This document shows positions 24,610 to 48,725 of a stretch of DNA of 64,000 nucleotides, piece by piece. The DNA is taken from the NCBI GenBank assembly GCA_009760855.2, contig WPIO01000001.1, positions 17,746,501 to 17,810,500 of the forward strand. The letters run 5' to 3'. Position 1 is the first letter of the stretch. Each line of letters opens with the position of its first letter. The translations under genes were made by a program, and so were the position numbers. This stretch comes from Cristatella mucedo (taxonomy: Eukaryota > Bryozoa > Phylactolaemata > Cristatellidae). The notes below the pieces were generated by a model. It searched no databases, had not been told where the DNA came from, and worked only from the letters and a program-made list of their open reading frames with translations.

Positions 24610-24622
24610 ACTGCTAGGCAAC
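24610..24622 (+). promoter_or_regulatory. X-box-like RFX site upstream of DNAAF4
   Basis: ACTGCTAGGCAAC. The right half GGCAAC matches RGYAAC exactly; the left half ACTGCT is degenerate against GTNRCC, with a one-base spacer. It is 139 bp upstream of the DNAAF4 ATG, in the range where RFX factors bind ciliary-gene promoters. Confidence 0.55.
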
Positions 24623-24693
24623 AGCACCCGACTCGACGCAGCCATTCCCGCCCTCCGCCTGAGTCCAGGAAGAGGTTCGCTATCGGTTGCTTC

Positions 24694-24733
24694 ATTGGTC
24701 GAGAACGCTGCCGCCCCTCCCCGAGACTTCCGG
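24694..24733 (+). promoter_or_regulatory. DNAAF4 core promoter: inverted CCAAT and ETS-type motifs
   Basis: ATTGG (reverse CCAAT) lies at 24694-24698, and ACTTCCGG, the reverse of an ETS core, at 24726-24733, 28 bp before the ATG. There is no TATA box nearby, so this looks like a TATA-less promoter. Motifs this short are weak evidence alone. Confidence 0.35.
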
Positions 24734-24760
24734 CCCGGCTGTACGGCCTACAAATTCAAG

Positions 24761-34892
<10,132 letters not shown>

Positions 34893-36325
34893 GAACAGAC
34901 TGCATATCCGGAGCTCTCGTGCCGGGCATGCATGCATGGTCTGGGTTTTATCTAAGCGGTGTCGATTGTAAGCCGTGCGCATAAGCCTAGCAGATGTCGA
35001 ACATGTGCACTGGCACGACATGCTGGACGTTGTGTGTCACATCTCGAGCCACTGTAGCCTTTTTTTTAGCAACGATCAGAGTGCATGGATCGCATATTCT
35101 AGCCAAGGCTACTATGTACTTCCTATATCGCCAGCCCTAACACCGTGTGCACTGCCGTTGGCTGCATTTCTTTACAGAAAGGCACTTGGCTTGACATTTG
35201 AGCTACCCTTGTCTTGCGAGCAACAGTGTTGCCTACTATTTTCGTGGCCAGTAGCGTGCATCCATCAACTCATTGTCTATTTATTTTGTACCTTAGTCGA
35301 AGGCAGCTGTGAATGCCGAGTATCGCAGGTACCCTTCGTAATCGTCCGACCATGCTGATTAAAGAGAAGTGTCGGAAAGCTCAGCAGTCCCATCATTTCA
35401 ACATGCAACGTATCGATCGATGCAACAGCAGAATGCTGCAGTCACACCAGGACAGCAGCTCAGCCAAAGCGCAGCTAGATATGACCTGCAACCGAACAGA
35501 ATAATGGTTCTACAAAGTATGCTACCAGCTCGATGCAGGCGACCAGAGCACGAGCAGCCCTAGAGAGCACAATAATAATAATAATACACTTGATGACGGC
35601 TGACGTCGGCTGAAATTCGCTGGGAGCATACTACCTATAGGTAATGGTGAGGTTGCTCCACAATTGATTGAGTAACGGCTTGTGGCTCGGCCACGGACAG
35701 AGGCACCAGAAAAGCTGCAGTTCTTAAGGGTTTCGTCCGTGCATGAATACTGCAATTGAGCGCTGCAGCACCATGCCATAAACAAAATTCGAGTGAAAAT
35801 GTAAAGTAGTGGAGCATGCTACTACTACGGAATTCGCATCTGGCCTGCACTGCCACCACTAGGCCAGGTCGTCTGGACTACGGAAGAAAGCTAGCCCAAG
35901 CCTGCAGCCATGCTCCATGATAATGATGTGGCTATATGGGTGGGGGTTGATTTTAGGTGCCGGGTGAGAAGTATCGATCAAATAAAGCCTCTACGTTGTA
36001 TCTGTAAGCCACTGCCTGGGTAATCCATTGATCACTGCAGCATTGTTCGTGAAATACTCTCGACTATTCAAAGGCTCCTTATTTTCATGCTCAACTAAAG
36101 AAATATCCCGACGTGCCCACAGCAAGAGCCACTATCACCGGCCACTAAGGGACCCTACATTTCTGCAGCTAGCGTCATTATCATACCACCGAGGATTGGG
36201 TTATGTTGAGTGTGCCAAGACATGACCCATCATAACACAGAATGATGCCAACTGTAATAGAAATGCAAGTACGCATGAGTCAAAACGCCAACGTAGTGAG
36301 CTGCTGCAAATTAGGCACGTTGTAT
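34893..36325. other. DNAAF4 3' UTR and intergenic sequence
   Basis: No further gene seen. A short (AAT)n with CACTTGAT at 35568-35597 is a tiny minus-strand L2 tail remnant. Confidence 0.4.
35981..35986 (+). terminator. Candidate DNAAF4 polyadenylation signal
   Basis: AATAAA about 1.1 kb after the DNAAF4 stop, the first canonical hexamer seen downstream. An ATTAAA at 35358-35363 would give a shorter 3' UTR. Confidence 0.3.
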
Positions 36326-36728
36326 GACATCTTTGCAATGCCAATGAAACCACGCATCAAAACATGTGCGTACGACCAAATGTACAGTAGCTCCATGCTC
36401 AAGAGGATTTCTCTGCTTGAAACACGAACTAATATTCGACTCATATGTTTTGATGCGTGGTTGCATTGACATCTTTGCAATGCCAATGAAACCACACATC
36501 TAAACATGTGCGTACGACCAATATGTACAGTAGCTCAATGCTCAAGAGGATTTCTCTGCTGGAAACACGAACTAATATTCGACTCATATGTTTTGATGCG
36601 TGCTTGCATTGACATCTTTGCAATGCCAATGAAACCACGCATCTAAACATGTGCGTACGACCAATATGTACAGTAGCTCCATGCTCAAGAGGATTTCTTT
36701 GCTGGGAACACGAACTAATATTCGACTC
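36326..36728. repeat. 142/143-bp tandem repeat, about 2.8 units, with internal inverted repeat
   Basis: Units start at GACATCTTTGCAATGCC at 36326, 36468 and 36611. Each junction brings together CATATGTTTTGATGCGTGG and its near complement (ACCACRCATC and ACATGTG), so about 20-bp arms could form a hairpin. ORFs in it are by-products. Confidence 0.9.
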
Positions 36729-36927
36729 AAGCGGTGTTGGCATTCTTGCGACCGCAAGCCAATCCGAAAGTCGAGACCATAATTTAAGTTTGTGCCTCAA
36801 CAAGTTGACGCCGGCAGTGGGATCAGAAGTATTAGGCACCGTTTAGATTATCTCGTAGCAGGTTCTTGGATATTGAAATCGGTATCGGCTGAGGAGAAAA
36901 AACATCCTGCGAACAAAATATAGAAGT

Positions 36928-37062
36928 GATTGAGGTGCTCACCCGACCAAGGTCAAGGTGACTAAATTTGATGACCGAGGTCGTAGGCACGACCCACATA
37001 GCATATGTGAAGCGCTTGAATAAAGGTTAGGCTCTCTTAGGGCGCTATGCAAATAAATTATC
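36928..37062 (+). mobile_element. SINE family A between DNAAF4 and ENKUR
   Basis: GAGGTGCTCACCCGACCAAG, a damaged B box, GAAGCGCTTGAATAAAGG and CTCTTAGGGCGCTATGCAAA. The 5' end is eroded. Confidence 0.75.
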
Positions 37063-37504
37063 TGTATAAATAAGCAAGTTTTCTTCGCTGGCCTGCTTAG
37101 ACTTCGGCACAACTACAAGAACACGTCCCCCAAGCTTCACGCGGCACTAACAGCACCGAGATTCGAAGTTTTCTGTATACTATTATGCAAATAGAAAGAT
37201 ACCCGTTTATAAGTTTGACCATCGTGATGCAACGTACAGTAAAGCGAGTCCGGCTACCACGAAGCACGCACAAATGCCACACTCTACCCACGTGACCCTT
37301 TTAGGAAAAGGAGCCCGTTCGGCGCCCCACAACAAGGCAGTTCTGCGATCAGCATTATTATAAGCATTTACTTTCCCCAATAACAGTTAAATTAAAATTT
37401 GGTTATTTTAAAGAGGCTAAAACATAGTCGCATTCCTTTCTCACTTGAAAAGTAAAAGGGGCCGAGAAAAGGTCGGAAAGCGCCATTCCTTAGTAACGGA
37501 AGCT

Positions 37505-37517
37505 GTCGCCTAGAAAC
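37505..37517 (+). promoter_or_regulatory. X-box-like RFX site upstream of ENKUR
   Basis: GTCGCC-T-AGAAAC, matching GTNRCC-N(0-3)-RGYAAC at all but one fixed position. It is 79 bp upstream of the ENKUR ATG. A further RGYAAC half-site (AGTAAC) occurs about 20 bp upstream, near 37488. Confidence 0.6.
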
Positions 37518-37595
37518 ATATCCGGGCATCCAGGTTGTGGGTGCCAGTGCCGTTTACTTCCAGAATCGTGGCGTGCGGCTCCTAGTAGGTCAAGA

Positions 37596-39406
<1,811 letters not shown>

Positions 39407-41799
39407 TGGCTGACCTCCTCGCCGGCCTTGCGAATTTATCACACGTCGCCACCGCGAGCTGCGGACTAATCCAGTGCAAGCTACCAGTAACGTCGACAAC
39501 AAGCACGGCTTATTGCGAATGGTACTTCCTCACATCGGCGGTACCGACGCATAATAAGATCGCGATCCATACGTTGCACAAACTAGCGGTTTTTGCTGGA
39601 AGTACAAACGTGACAACTGACAGGACACGCGTCACTCAATGGCATGGCGGTCCTAAACGTTCGAACGAAGCCGAGTTAGTGGACTCAATCGCGTGATAGG
39701 AACCTTTTTATCTTTGCTTCATGTGACTGCACAAGACCAGCGTAAGCACATGCGTTCGCAGAACGATTGCAGGCGTTCTGAACTGGATACAGGTGTATAC
39801 ACGCTTGTAAATCTGCTGTTATCAAGAAGTTTGCTACCAGCTGGCTCATTGATTCGGCTACCATTTAATGTACCAGCATTGGATCGCCAGAACGTCCGCA
39901 TACATATGCATACCTTTGTATTTCTATTAGCCAATTGTACTTGAGTGCACTTCAGACCATCCACGTGCGAGCTAATGTGCGGAAAGCTGCTCGGTAGTGC
40001 AGCCAACTCGTAGGAAGCATTGTTCAGCCAAGCCTTGACCTTTTGTCACTCTTCGCTACGAATTCAAATGAATGCATGATATCCCACTGACCAGGCAGAG
40101 CCTGATGCATTAGCTTGCCGTGCTGGCATTTGGGGTGGCGATATCAACTCATTACGTGCCTGCGCCCTGGCGCCACTGCAACAACGTGTATAGCCTGGAT
40201 TAATTTCTTAACTATTCCACCCTAGAGGGATTGCAATACTGACTGAGCAACTTTAAGAGGAGCTCTTTGAGCTTGCTCGCGCAGCGTCCCTCTAGCTCAA
40301 ATAATACTGAGAAAATTGCTCCAACAATAAAATATTTTTGGGCTAGTTTTCAAATGACAAACATGTTAAAAATGAGATCGGAAGCTTTAACGACTTTCGT
40401 TTAAAAGGAAAACGATTATACAAACCGCGTCTAACCTGGATGTAAGCCGGAAGCAACATGGGTTTAGCCGCTTATGCGATATGTTAATGTTCTGTCTCAA
40501 AAGAGGAATGAATCTCTCCTAGGAAGGGATCTCCTGAAACTCGTGTTTATTTATAAAATCACACGGATTGAATTACAATTAGCAACATGGTTTTTAGCCG
40601 CTTTCAACTGTTACAGCCGCCTCCGAGAGCTTGAACGGCAAACAAGACAGCGCTGAGAGGAAAAGCAGCCTTAATCCTGAATTGCCTGCTCAACATGCGC
40701 TGTTGTTGACATATCATGAGCAATATCATTGAATCAAGAACGAACGCTTTGTCAGGTCAGCCGTAGGAGGCCCTACAAGATCAGGTCTGGCCAAGGCACA
40801 ATGAGGACAGACATTATCAAGTGCATTATTATTATTATTATTATTATTGTTATTATTATCGAAAATGACTCGATGCAATGCCAGCGATGCAGTATGCTTT
40901 CCTCGCCACAAGCTGCCGCTCTACTATTTGCTCGACTGTCGCTCTCCTGTCGACCGGAATGAAACGAGAATTAAGTGCGACCAGACTTTAAAAAATGGAT
41001 CCGCACACATCTGTGTGTGAGTGTTGCCACGCCAACAATTTTGTTCCGGCCCGGCCGGACTCACACCGATCCGCCCGGCCAACGGGCGCGCTGAGTGCTG
41101 CCTCATTCGGCGCTGCAGTTAGACAGATTCGGCTGACTGAAGTGGGATGAAATTGCTACGGTCAGCTGCGATCGCGCGACTCCTGCAGCGACTAACTTTC
41201 TGCTTGTCCACTGGCCCGTGAGGACGCTATCCACTCGCTGTCTCGCTTTTCTTTTACTCTCTTATCTACTGGCGCTCCGGAGCTGCTTGCGCGACGGCTA
41301 CTACCGCTGCATCCGTACGTACGCTCGCTCTCCCGCGTCTGCCTGCGCATGGTACTGCACTGGGGCTGCTCTCAGCTTAGCCGCAATGGAAGCCCTTGCC
41401 TTAGTGGGTTCGACTAGGGCGCCTAGTACAGACCCGGCTCTGATCCACCTAGCTCAGGTTAGAGTGGAGCTCTGAGCAGGCGATGAGGTTAGGAGATGGA
41501 CCGACTAATGTGCTTGCCATAGTTAGCTCGGCTAGAACGCCGGGTATAGGCTCGCTAAAGTTAGAACGGAGCCTGGTGCAGTCGATGCGGTCAGGATGTG
41601 CACCGAATAATGTGCTTGAGTAGAAATAGCAGCTACGCGCGAGGTCAGGAGTTTAGAGGAGAGAGAATATAAAGAGACTACTGAGAGAGCTCGGGGCTGC
41701 AGCTTTGGTAGTCGATGCGAGAGAGCACGAGAGACGAACCTACTGCGACGAACAGCTAAGTGCAACTTAGACTGCCCAGTTGTGTTCTGCCGGCTACTC
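39407..41799. other. ENKUR 3' UTR and intergenic sequence; no further gene recognised
   Basis: Contains the partner of the 33158 repeat (40478-40555). A plus-strand L2 tail remnant lies at 40795-40860 with (TTA)n. An imperfect two-unit tandem duplication of roughly 105-125 bp ends twice in AATGTGCTT (about 41395-41620). ORFs show no domain. Confidence 0.4.
40326..40331 (+). terminator. Candidate ENKUR polyadenylation signal
   Basis: AATAAA 920 bp after the ENKUR stop. No stronger candidate was seen closer to the gene. Confidence 0.25.
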
Positions 41800-41862
41800 A
41801 AAAATAATAATAATAATAATGCACTTGATAAAGCCCAGTTAGCTGCTCATATCTTGGGGTGC

Positions 41863-42084
41863 TGTAGCGGTCCACCTTCGGGTTTAGGACCATCGCTAGC
41901 GACGCGCGCATTGGGTAGTTTCTTATACGCGGGCTTCGGGAGTTCGTTCAGTTAACTCCGTCGGTCCGGTACGCGCCGCATAAAGCGCTTGCGCCGGCGC
42001 GTAACCGCTACTAACAGGCCCACAATAAACTGTCGCTTTTGGAGCCCAGTTGTGGCCGCTCGCACCGCAGCACTGCATCGCACA
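41863..42084 (+). mobile_element. Candidate solo LTR
   Basis: A 222-bp stretch begins TGTAGCGG and ends GCATCGCACA, contains AATAAA at 42024-42029 and TATA-like ATAAAG near 41981. It is flanked by GGTGC and GGTCC (4 of 5 match). Short, GC-rich and unlike its surroundings. No internal retrovirus-like sequence is present. Confidence 0.4.
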
Positions 42085-43225
42085 GGTCCACCGTTAGAGA
42101 GCCGGGGGGGGGGACGAGCCATCGCCTCGTGGTTTAACAGCCGTCGTCGTCAGTACCACAAATCGCTTATGGGTGCTTCGTTGTTCGTCGCGCTGCCATC
42201 TCGCGCCCCTGCAAGTGCACACATAAAATTTTCAGGCATTAATATAATGTCATGTAACTCCGTCTTTTACTATGCAAAGCAGTAAAGACTAAGTGGGTGC
42301 TATGCATGAGAGCTTTGTATAGCGCACTCAAAGCCGAAGCGGCTTTCCGTTCGCTTACGGTAGCCAACAGGCTTCGTCTCAGGAAACAAAGAGAAAGTGA
42401 GAAGTGTAGCTGAGTCAGAAGACCAGTAGAGGAAGCAGCAGCTCTTGACGGCTGGAAATAATGTGCCACGGTCGGCAGAAGGAGAGTGGATGTCGTAGCG
42501 TAAGAGTTAGGAAAGTCAAGGACCTGCAGAGCAAGAGCTTCTGTCGAGAATGGTTCGTCAAATTCGTTTCATCGTTGTAGTTTTAGAGATGATCATGAAA
42601 TAAGAGATGGATGACGCAGATGAATCAGTGAGTACCAGCACTAGGCGGCCCAATTCTTTTTTTTCCCCTAGATATTCTGTCAAGCGTATTGGAGGGCTCA
42701 AGCTGTCACCAAAGATCCAGCGGCGTACATGCATCACCTGCTTACCTCGCTTACTTCAGATCGTTCACGGAAAGTCTGCGAGAAGCAAAAACGGCGAATG
42801 ACATTTCACGGAAGCCGATCTGTGGAGTCTTATATACAGCAGTCGCTTCAAAGGACTATCTTAAGTTTATGACTATACGCATGGAACAAACGATTACATA
42901 TTGGACAAATAAATATCCTACACAAAAGTCGTACAACAATCATCACTCAAAAGGGTTCGGAAATAAGTAGACAATCTAGATTTTTGGCTAAACTGCTATA
43001 TAGATTTTTCTCGAAAAACCCAAACATAGTTCCCCGTCATGGTTTTGTTATAATGTCCGTAATAACGACATTCGAAGTCCAATTTACCGCGTTTCCTGAT
43101 GAAAGCACCCTCCTTACTCCTCTAAGCTCCTTTGGTCTCGTTAATATTGTCACGATGAGCGTCAAGAATATGGACTTGGAGGAATATTCGGCATTTCATT
43201 TTAGCATAATTCTTTCTGATGGTTA
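42085..43225. other. No gene recognised
   Basis: Short ORFs at 42607-42970 show no domain. AT content rises towards 43225. Confidence 0.4.
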
Positions 43226-44276
43226 CAGTCAACCTCGGTTATAGGCAACCCAAAAATCTAGTGTAAAAAGTTGCTTGTAACTGAGGTTGCTTAAGGGAGA
43301 TGTTGCATATAGGCGGTGTTCGAGCGTTATTTCATTCGGAACGTTTTTATAACCGAAGTTGATCATAAAATCAACCCAAAGGAGCAAATAATCTGTAGTT
43401 TTGCTCTCACTACGATTCTTGAAGGCGTTTTTCTCAATCCAATCTTCAATAAGATTGAAAGCATCATATTCAGCGAAATTCTCTTCCAAATATCGACGAA
43501 TTGTTGCAGGTTATTTCAGGGCGTCCGAATAAGAAATCTTCTGGGAAATATTCATCGATGGATCATGATTGAACTGAACCGCAACGTTGTTCGCCTTGCT
43601 CGTCTTTAACGCATCCAAAATATAAAGTTGTTCTTTCGAAGTCATAGCCTTCTGTTTCTTCGGTTAACTTTCCACCAAGATTCTGAAAATGCAACAGATA
43701 ATTTGAATTTTTAATTTACCATGAGAATTTTGTTATTACTCATTACATTATTTCGAAGGCTCCGATTTAAGTGAAAAAATATGGCGAACTTTCCGATTCA
43801 TTTGCGTTCGAACTAAGAACCCTTTTCCTCATTTCACTTTATCGATCAAAGGATTGGAAATATGTGAAACATTGATGAAGATAATAGATTTTTTAACATT
43901 TTTTTCAGCGGAAAGCTGAAGAGCACAGTAGCGCACATTAATGAAGAACACTTCTTACCGACTTGTCGCAATATCACCGCCGTCTCGTGGGGCAGCACGG
44001 GTCCGCTTCTATCATTGCGAGCGACCACAGTCGAGACGCGTTACGTAACCGCCGCAGGCACAATTACAAGACACAAACACAAGCAAGAAATACCTAAGCA
44101 ATAATTACATAATTGTTAATATTATTTTACGCAGATAGGCTTTTTGATCAGAGTAAATTGATTCATTTTATTATGAGTTGCTTATAAGGGAGGGAAAATT
44201 GTGCTTGAACAGAAAATATCTCGCTTTTAAGCGAACTTTTGCTTATATGCGAGTCGCTTATAACCAAGGTTGACTG
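43226..44276 (-). mobile_element. pogo/Tigger-like DNA transposon remnant with TIRs
   Basis: The ends are inverted repeats of about 24 bp (CAGTCAACCTCGGTTATAGG at left; complement of CAGTCAACCTTGGTTATAAG at right), each flanked by TA (43224-43225, 44277-44278). CAGT-starting TIRs with TA target sites are typical of the pogo/Tigger group. A minus-strand frame remnant (about 43650-43229; MTSKEQLYILDALKTS and, after a stop, YLEENFAEYDAFNLIEDW) may be decayed transposase. At 1051 bp it is shorter than an autonomous element. Confidence 0.75.
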
Positions 44277-45589
44277 TATCAGCCTTGTGATTGGCCACCA
44301 AGCCGTTTGCAGCTGCAATGAAACTGCCCCGAGCCGGTTTTTCCGCCCTGTTCATATTCTCGGTAAATTCGTCGCATTCCATAATCTGCAGTCTCTGCGG
44401 TCCTGGGAAGATACCAGCCCTGATCTTTTCTTCTTTAAGCTGGTCTCACTTAATTCTCAAATTACATTTGCTTATATAACAATAAAGCCTAAACATATTG
44501 TATATACAAGTGGTTCCAAGTAATTTTAATGCGGGAACGGTTAATAAAGTAGTCTGGTATCAGCCATTAACCAGCACCATTTAGCGGAGGTGACCTGCAT
44601 TTCAGAGCACCAGAATCAGACGTCGGTGTACGAAGCCGGCGGCGAATATTTTACGGCCCTGCCGCATTGGAGTATACGTAAACTCGGCCTTCGTGGCTAC
44701 CAGAAGAAACACCAAAGAGCGTTTTCTGGCGTACGGGGGAGTAGCACGGTTGGCTCGTGCGTCATAGCCCGGAGGTAAGGCGCTTGCGCTTCACGATTGA
44801 GGTCGTGTTTTTTAATCCAGCAACAAACAACTCTTTGTACGACGCTACGAGTGGGAAAATACGCGAATATTTCTTCTTCCTGTCCGTCTGTTGGGCGGTT
44901 GAATCGACCTTGAATTTCCTTCGTTTTTACTGTACGACTGGTGCACATGTACTTGGCAGAATAGCAATAATGCACTTGATAATGCACTTGAAATAATGGC
45001 TGGCTGACTAGCGAGGGCTGACTGAAGAGCGTCTGGCAAAGCAAAGTAAGACTTGCGAAGCGCGTTCATCTCCGCCTTTAGGTTTCTGTTTAGAATGATT
45101 CGGCTTCCTCGTTGGCAGTGCCCCCCCCCCCCGCCGTTCGGTGCCCAGCCCCGATTCCCCAATGGACAGTAAGAAAAATATTCAACCGGAAGAAAGTGTG
45201 AATCTGCTTTCTTTTTTCCGAGTGTTCTTACTAGCAGTTGTATCCAAAAAAGTGACACTACGATCATAACCAAACGAAGCTAATTTACACGGGAAGAAGT
45301 TAAAACTGCCAGCTTATCCGGATACTAGTTGGCTTAACCCACTGAGTAAACTGGAGTCAATAGCTTCTTTTAGGTGTAAACTAGCTTTGTGTAGTTACGA
45401 CGGTGGTTGTTATGTTTTTTTATTCACGAAATCATTTAAAAATCTGGTGAAAGCTATAGACCCTACGTAGAAAAATGCGCATAAGCACATTATATACAAT
45501 ATTTTGTATGCAACGAATATCTCTCTGAATAACTCCTATGTCTCATTCTCTTTTCCAGGCAAAAATTAATAGAAAATCCACACTTCAAT
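44277..45589. other. No gene; degenerate SINE B at 44743-44900
   Basis: CGGAGGTAAGGCGCTTGCGC and GATTGAGGTCGTG resemble a SINE B head. (AAT)-type LINE-tail debris with GCACTTGATAATGCACTTG lies at 44960-44995. A C homopolymer is at 45119-45132. Confidence 0.45.
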
Positions 45590-46530
45590 ACGATACAATA
45601 ATAATGTGCAAATCAAGCAAGACCAAGCTTCAAAAAGTCTCGCAAGTTCTATCAATTAAGAAGGTTATTGCTGTTGGCTTGAATAAAATTATGAGACCGT
45701 GGAGTGACTTTTGAAAAGGTAAAACCCATGTCGTCTTGGACATCCAGTGGATTTCAACATTCTTTCTGACAGAAACTATTGTTGCAAACTTGCCTTCCAA
45801 ATTTACGCAGTACGAAACTAAATCAGAGCACCTACAACTCACTTTACATGACGAGGGTAGAATTTTCTAGCGGACACCAGAATCCTCCAAGGCATTTCGA
45901 GTTGAATTCACTTCGTAAAATTTCTTTTGCACTCACATCAATAAGGTCATATTTGGCAAAGTCTCATCATTGTTGCAGTCTATATATGCATGGAAAGGAT
46001 TCAAAATCTATGTTTCAACTTTAAGATCGTGTGAGCAGACATAACCTTGAAATTGTTTCTGTAGAGTATCCAGATTTACGGCCACAGAGAATTGACACCT
46101 CGACATCTCATTCTCGATTCCATCATGCAGAAGCACTTTCTCTAGCATGGTAAAGTCTGTGTGCTTTCAACCTCTTCTGTAATATTGGCAGGTTGGCCAG
46201 AAAATTGTGAAGTTTTTCAAAAGCATTTGTAACGGTGACCCTTGGACCTTGGATGTGATAAAATTCACCTCATTAATGTGGCTAAAAATATTCGCCAAGT
46301 AGGCCAGGCTACTATTGAAATCCTTCCAAACACAAACAGTATCTGAAAGTGGCTTTCTTCTTCTCTCAAAGCAGCGAAACGTCTGCTCAAAGCTCAATTA
46401 AGTGCTTGAAGACTCGTCCTCTGAAAAGCCATGAAACTTATGTGTGATACAAAAGAATTTTATAATCTGTACCTATTCCTCGGTAAGTAAGACAGCTAAC
46501 AATAGCTCTCTGACTTAGGAACTCGTCATA
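45590..46530 (-). pseudogene. Degenerate hAT-type transposase (ZBED5/SCAND3-like)
   Basis: The minus-strand frame at 46167-46397 reads SSLAYLANIFSHINEVNF, closely resembling the LAYLADIF..LN.LN motif of hAT transposases related to ZBED5 and SCAND3. Further downstream on that strand, pieces resembling the C-terminal dimerisation region appear in broken frames (near 45880-45960). Several stops and frameshifts show that it is dead. Confidence 0.6.
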
Positions 46531-46572
46531 GCTTCCGGTTGACTTGAATGAACTTGATGGCGGCTTATCGCA

Positions 46573-47095
46573 ATAATAATAATGATAATAATTCACTTGA
46601 TAAAGCGCCCTCAGAGAACTTAATCTCTCTCTAGGCGCTTTACATTTGCTGTAAAGTGAAATGCAATTGAATGGTAAGTAAAATCATGCTTGAAAAACAA
46701 ACGAGATGAATAATATGGTTAGGGGTGACATGCACAGGGTCAGCATGCAAATGTGGTTAGTGGCAGCATGCACAGTGTCAGCACGCATAAGCACATCAAA
46801 GACGAATCACGGGGACCCACTAAATGCTGTCCTAAATAGGTGTGTTCTTAGGTTCCTTTTAAATGTGGTCAGGTCAGGGGATGTTTTGACGCAGGTCGGG
46901 AGGGAGTTCCAGGCTTTGGGAGCATACGAACTAAATGCACGGTCTCCAAAGGATTTAAGGTTTGTATGAGGTATTTGTAGACTGTTGGATTCCGAAAAGC
47001 GGGTGGTACGATGCTTGGCCTGATGGGGTAGTATATCTGAGAGATAGGCTGGAGCCAAAGAATGAAGTGACCTAAAAGTGAGCGACAAAACATTG
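46573..47095 (-). mobile_element. L2-type LINE 3' fragment
   Basis: (AAT)n at 46573-46592, the conserved tail, and a frame from [17 protein letters not shown] to AFSGSP (46807-47090). It is cut off abruptly at 47095 by unrelated AT-rich sequence. Confidence 0.9.
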
Positions 47096-47774
47096 TGCGT
47101 AAATATAGTAGTATAAGAATAAAGCATGAATAGCATTAACAATATTGCATTTATAGTATACTATGGATATAGTAGATCCTATGATGGTTTCATGGGGTGT
47201 TTAAACGTTGCTTACTGTAAATTCTTGGACTGAATATTTGTAATTTACTAAACTCGGAAGAGAAACATTGATACCTTGGTCCAAAACTTGAACTGAACTC
47301 ATAATATCTAAGTCGAAAGGATACTTTTGGCGTTGGAATTGTCGACAAAATAACCTTTCAACTTGCTTTAGTTAGACGCCATCAACCAAAGTTGAGACTG
47401 CGCTTGTTGCATCTTTGACCATTGGAAATCGTAAAAACAACAGCTCTGATTTATGAGTAATTTCTCCTAAGTATTATACCTAAATTTTTTTACACTGAGA
47501 ACCGATTCAAGAAGTCAAAATCTTGCTTAGATGATGAATGCAAACTATCTGATCGCGAACGTTAGCGTTCCGTACAACCCTGCCTACTGCTACGAACGAA
47601 ATGTAAGAGCTCCTTAACTATAGTCCTTCGCCGCAAAGGCTGCGAAAGTAGCCGTTACTATTCCTTGCAGACGCGTGACAATTACTGACGAGTACGCTGG
47701 CTCCTCGAAGTACGGCTACTGTGAGTCTTAGAAACTGCAACGGTACTGTTAGGTGTTCGCCGACGGTAGCCGAG
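47096..47774. other. No gene recognised
   Basis: AT-rich intergenic sequence. Nothing recognisable. Confidence 0.4.
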
Positions 47775-47965
47775 TATGGCATCAGCCACACACAAAAGGC
47801 CAGCTGATTTAACAGCCCCTTTTTTTATCGGCAGGAGAGCCCTTAAGGCTACCAGCGCGCTTGCGGGGGGGGGGAATAAAGGATCGCCCACCACAGGATT
47901 CGAACCCACGACCTTGGGACCGAGGTTGTGAAAAGCCACTTCTGTATAGCACCGGCCAGAGCGTC
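47775..47965 (-). mobile_element. SINE family B
   Basis: Minus orientation. GCCAGCTGATTTAACAGCCC, a G homopolymer, GGATTCGAACCCACGACC (B box complement) and the head complement at right. Confidence 0.8.
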
Positions 47966-48725
47966 CAACTTACTAGTACGAAACATCGAGTAATCACAAG
48001 TGACTGCCCATCAATTCATATTTCCAGCTCATACTGTCTATGCCATAGATTATTGAGATGGGCGATATTGTCTGGTTCCCAACGCTTGCAATTCAGGAAT
48101 TGCTAATAATCTCTGCGGCTATGTCATAATCGAGTATACCAAAATTTCAATATTTATTTTTTCTCTTTGGTAATCAAAAATGCTCACACAATATCTGGTA
48201 CATATTGAAAAACAAACACTCAATAACAAAATTGTGAATACAAATGTTAATTTTTTATTCGGCTCTCACGGACCCCGAATGATCCATGGACCGCTTGCTG
48301 CTGGCCCATTGATTTTGGAAGTGAAGAGCCTCCGAGTTAAGACAATATTCATTCTGCAATAATGTGCTCATAAATATCTGTTGATGCCGCTACTCGTGTC
48401 CCACTCCGAAATGAACGCGTTTTACGCTGGGGGTATCTCTTCCATGCGGGTACTCTCCTTCGTACCATAGATATACCCAAGTGCCCTCCCACGTTCCATC
48501 CGCTGTGCTCGCGTCAGGCCGGGTCAGGCGGGCGTGGCGTAAATCATCATTATGTCCGGGGCAGGCGCCGGCGGGGTCGCTGGCCGTATCATATTCCTTG
48601 CCGACCATCGCGCGCCCGAATCACTTCGGAAGTGCGGCGGGCAGCGGGCGCGGGCTCTCGCGGGCGGTACCGACTCAGCGGCACGTGACGCACAACGAAG
48701 ACGGCAGCTTCGACGACCGAGCGGC
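47966..48725. other. Upstream region of CHPF
   Basis: AT-rich to about 48480, then sharply GC-rich into exon 1. No clear TATA box. An in-frame ATG at 48552 precedes the chosen start. Confidence 0.4.

Noticed and set aside
36441..36839. 132-residue minus-strand ORF with repeated cysteine segments
   Set aside because: Produced by the 142/143-bp tandem repeat; unit length is not a stable multiple of three and no promoter or signal peptide is present.
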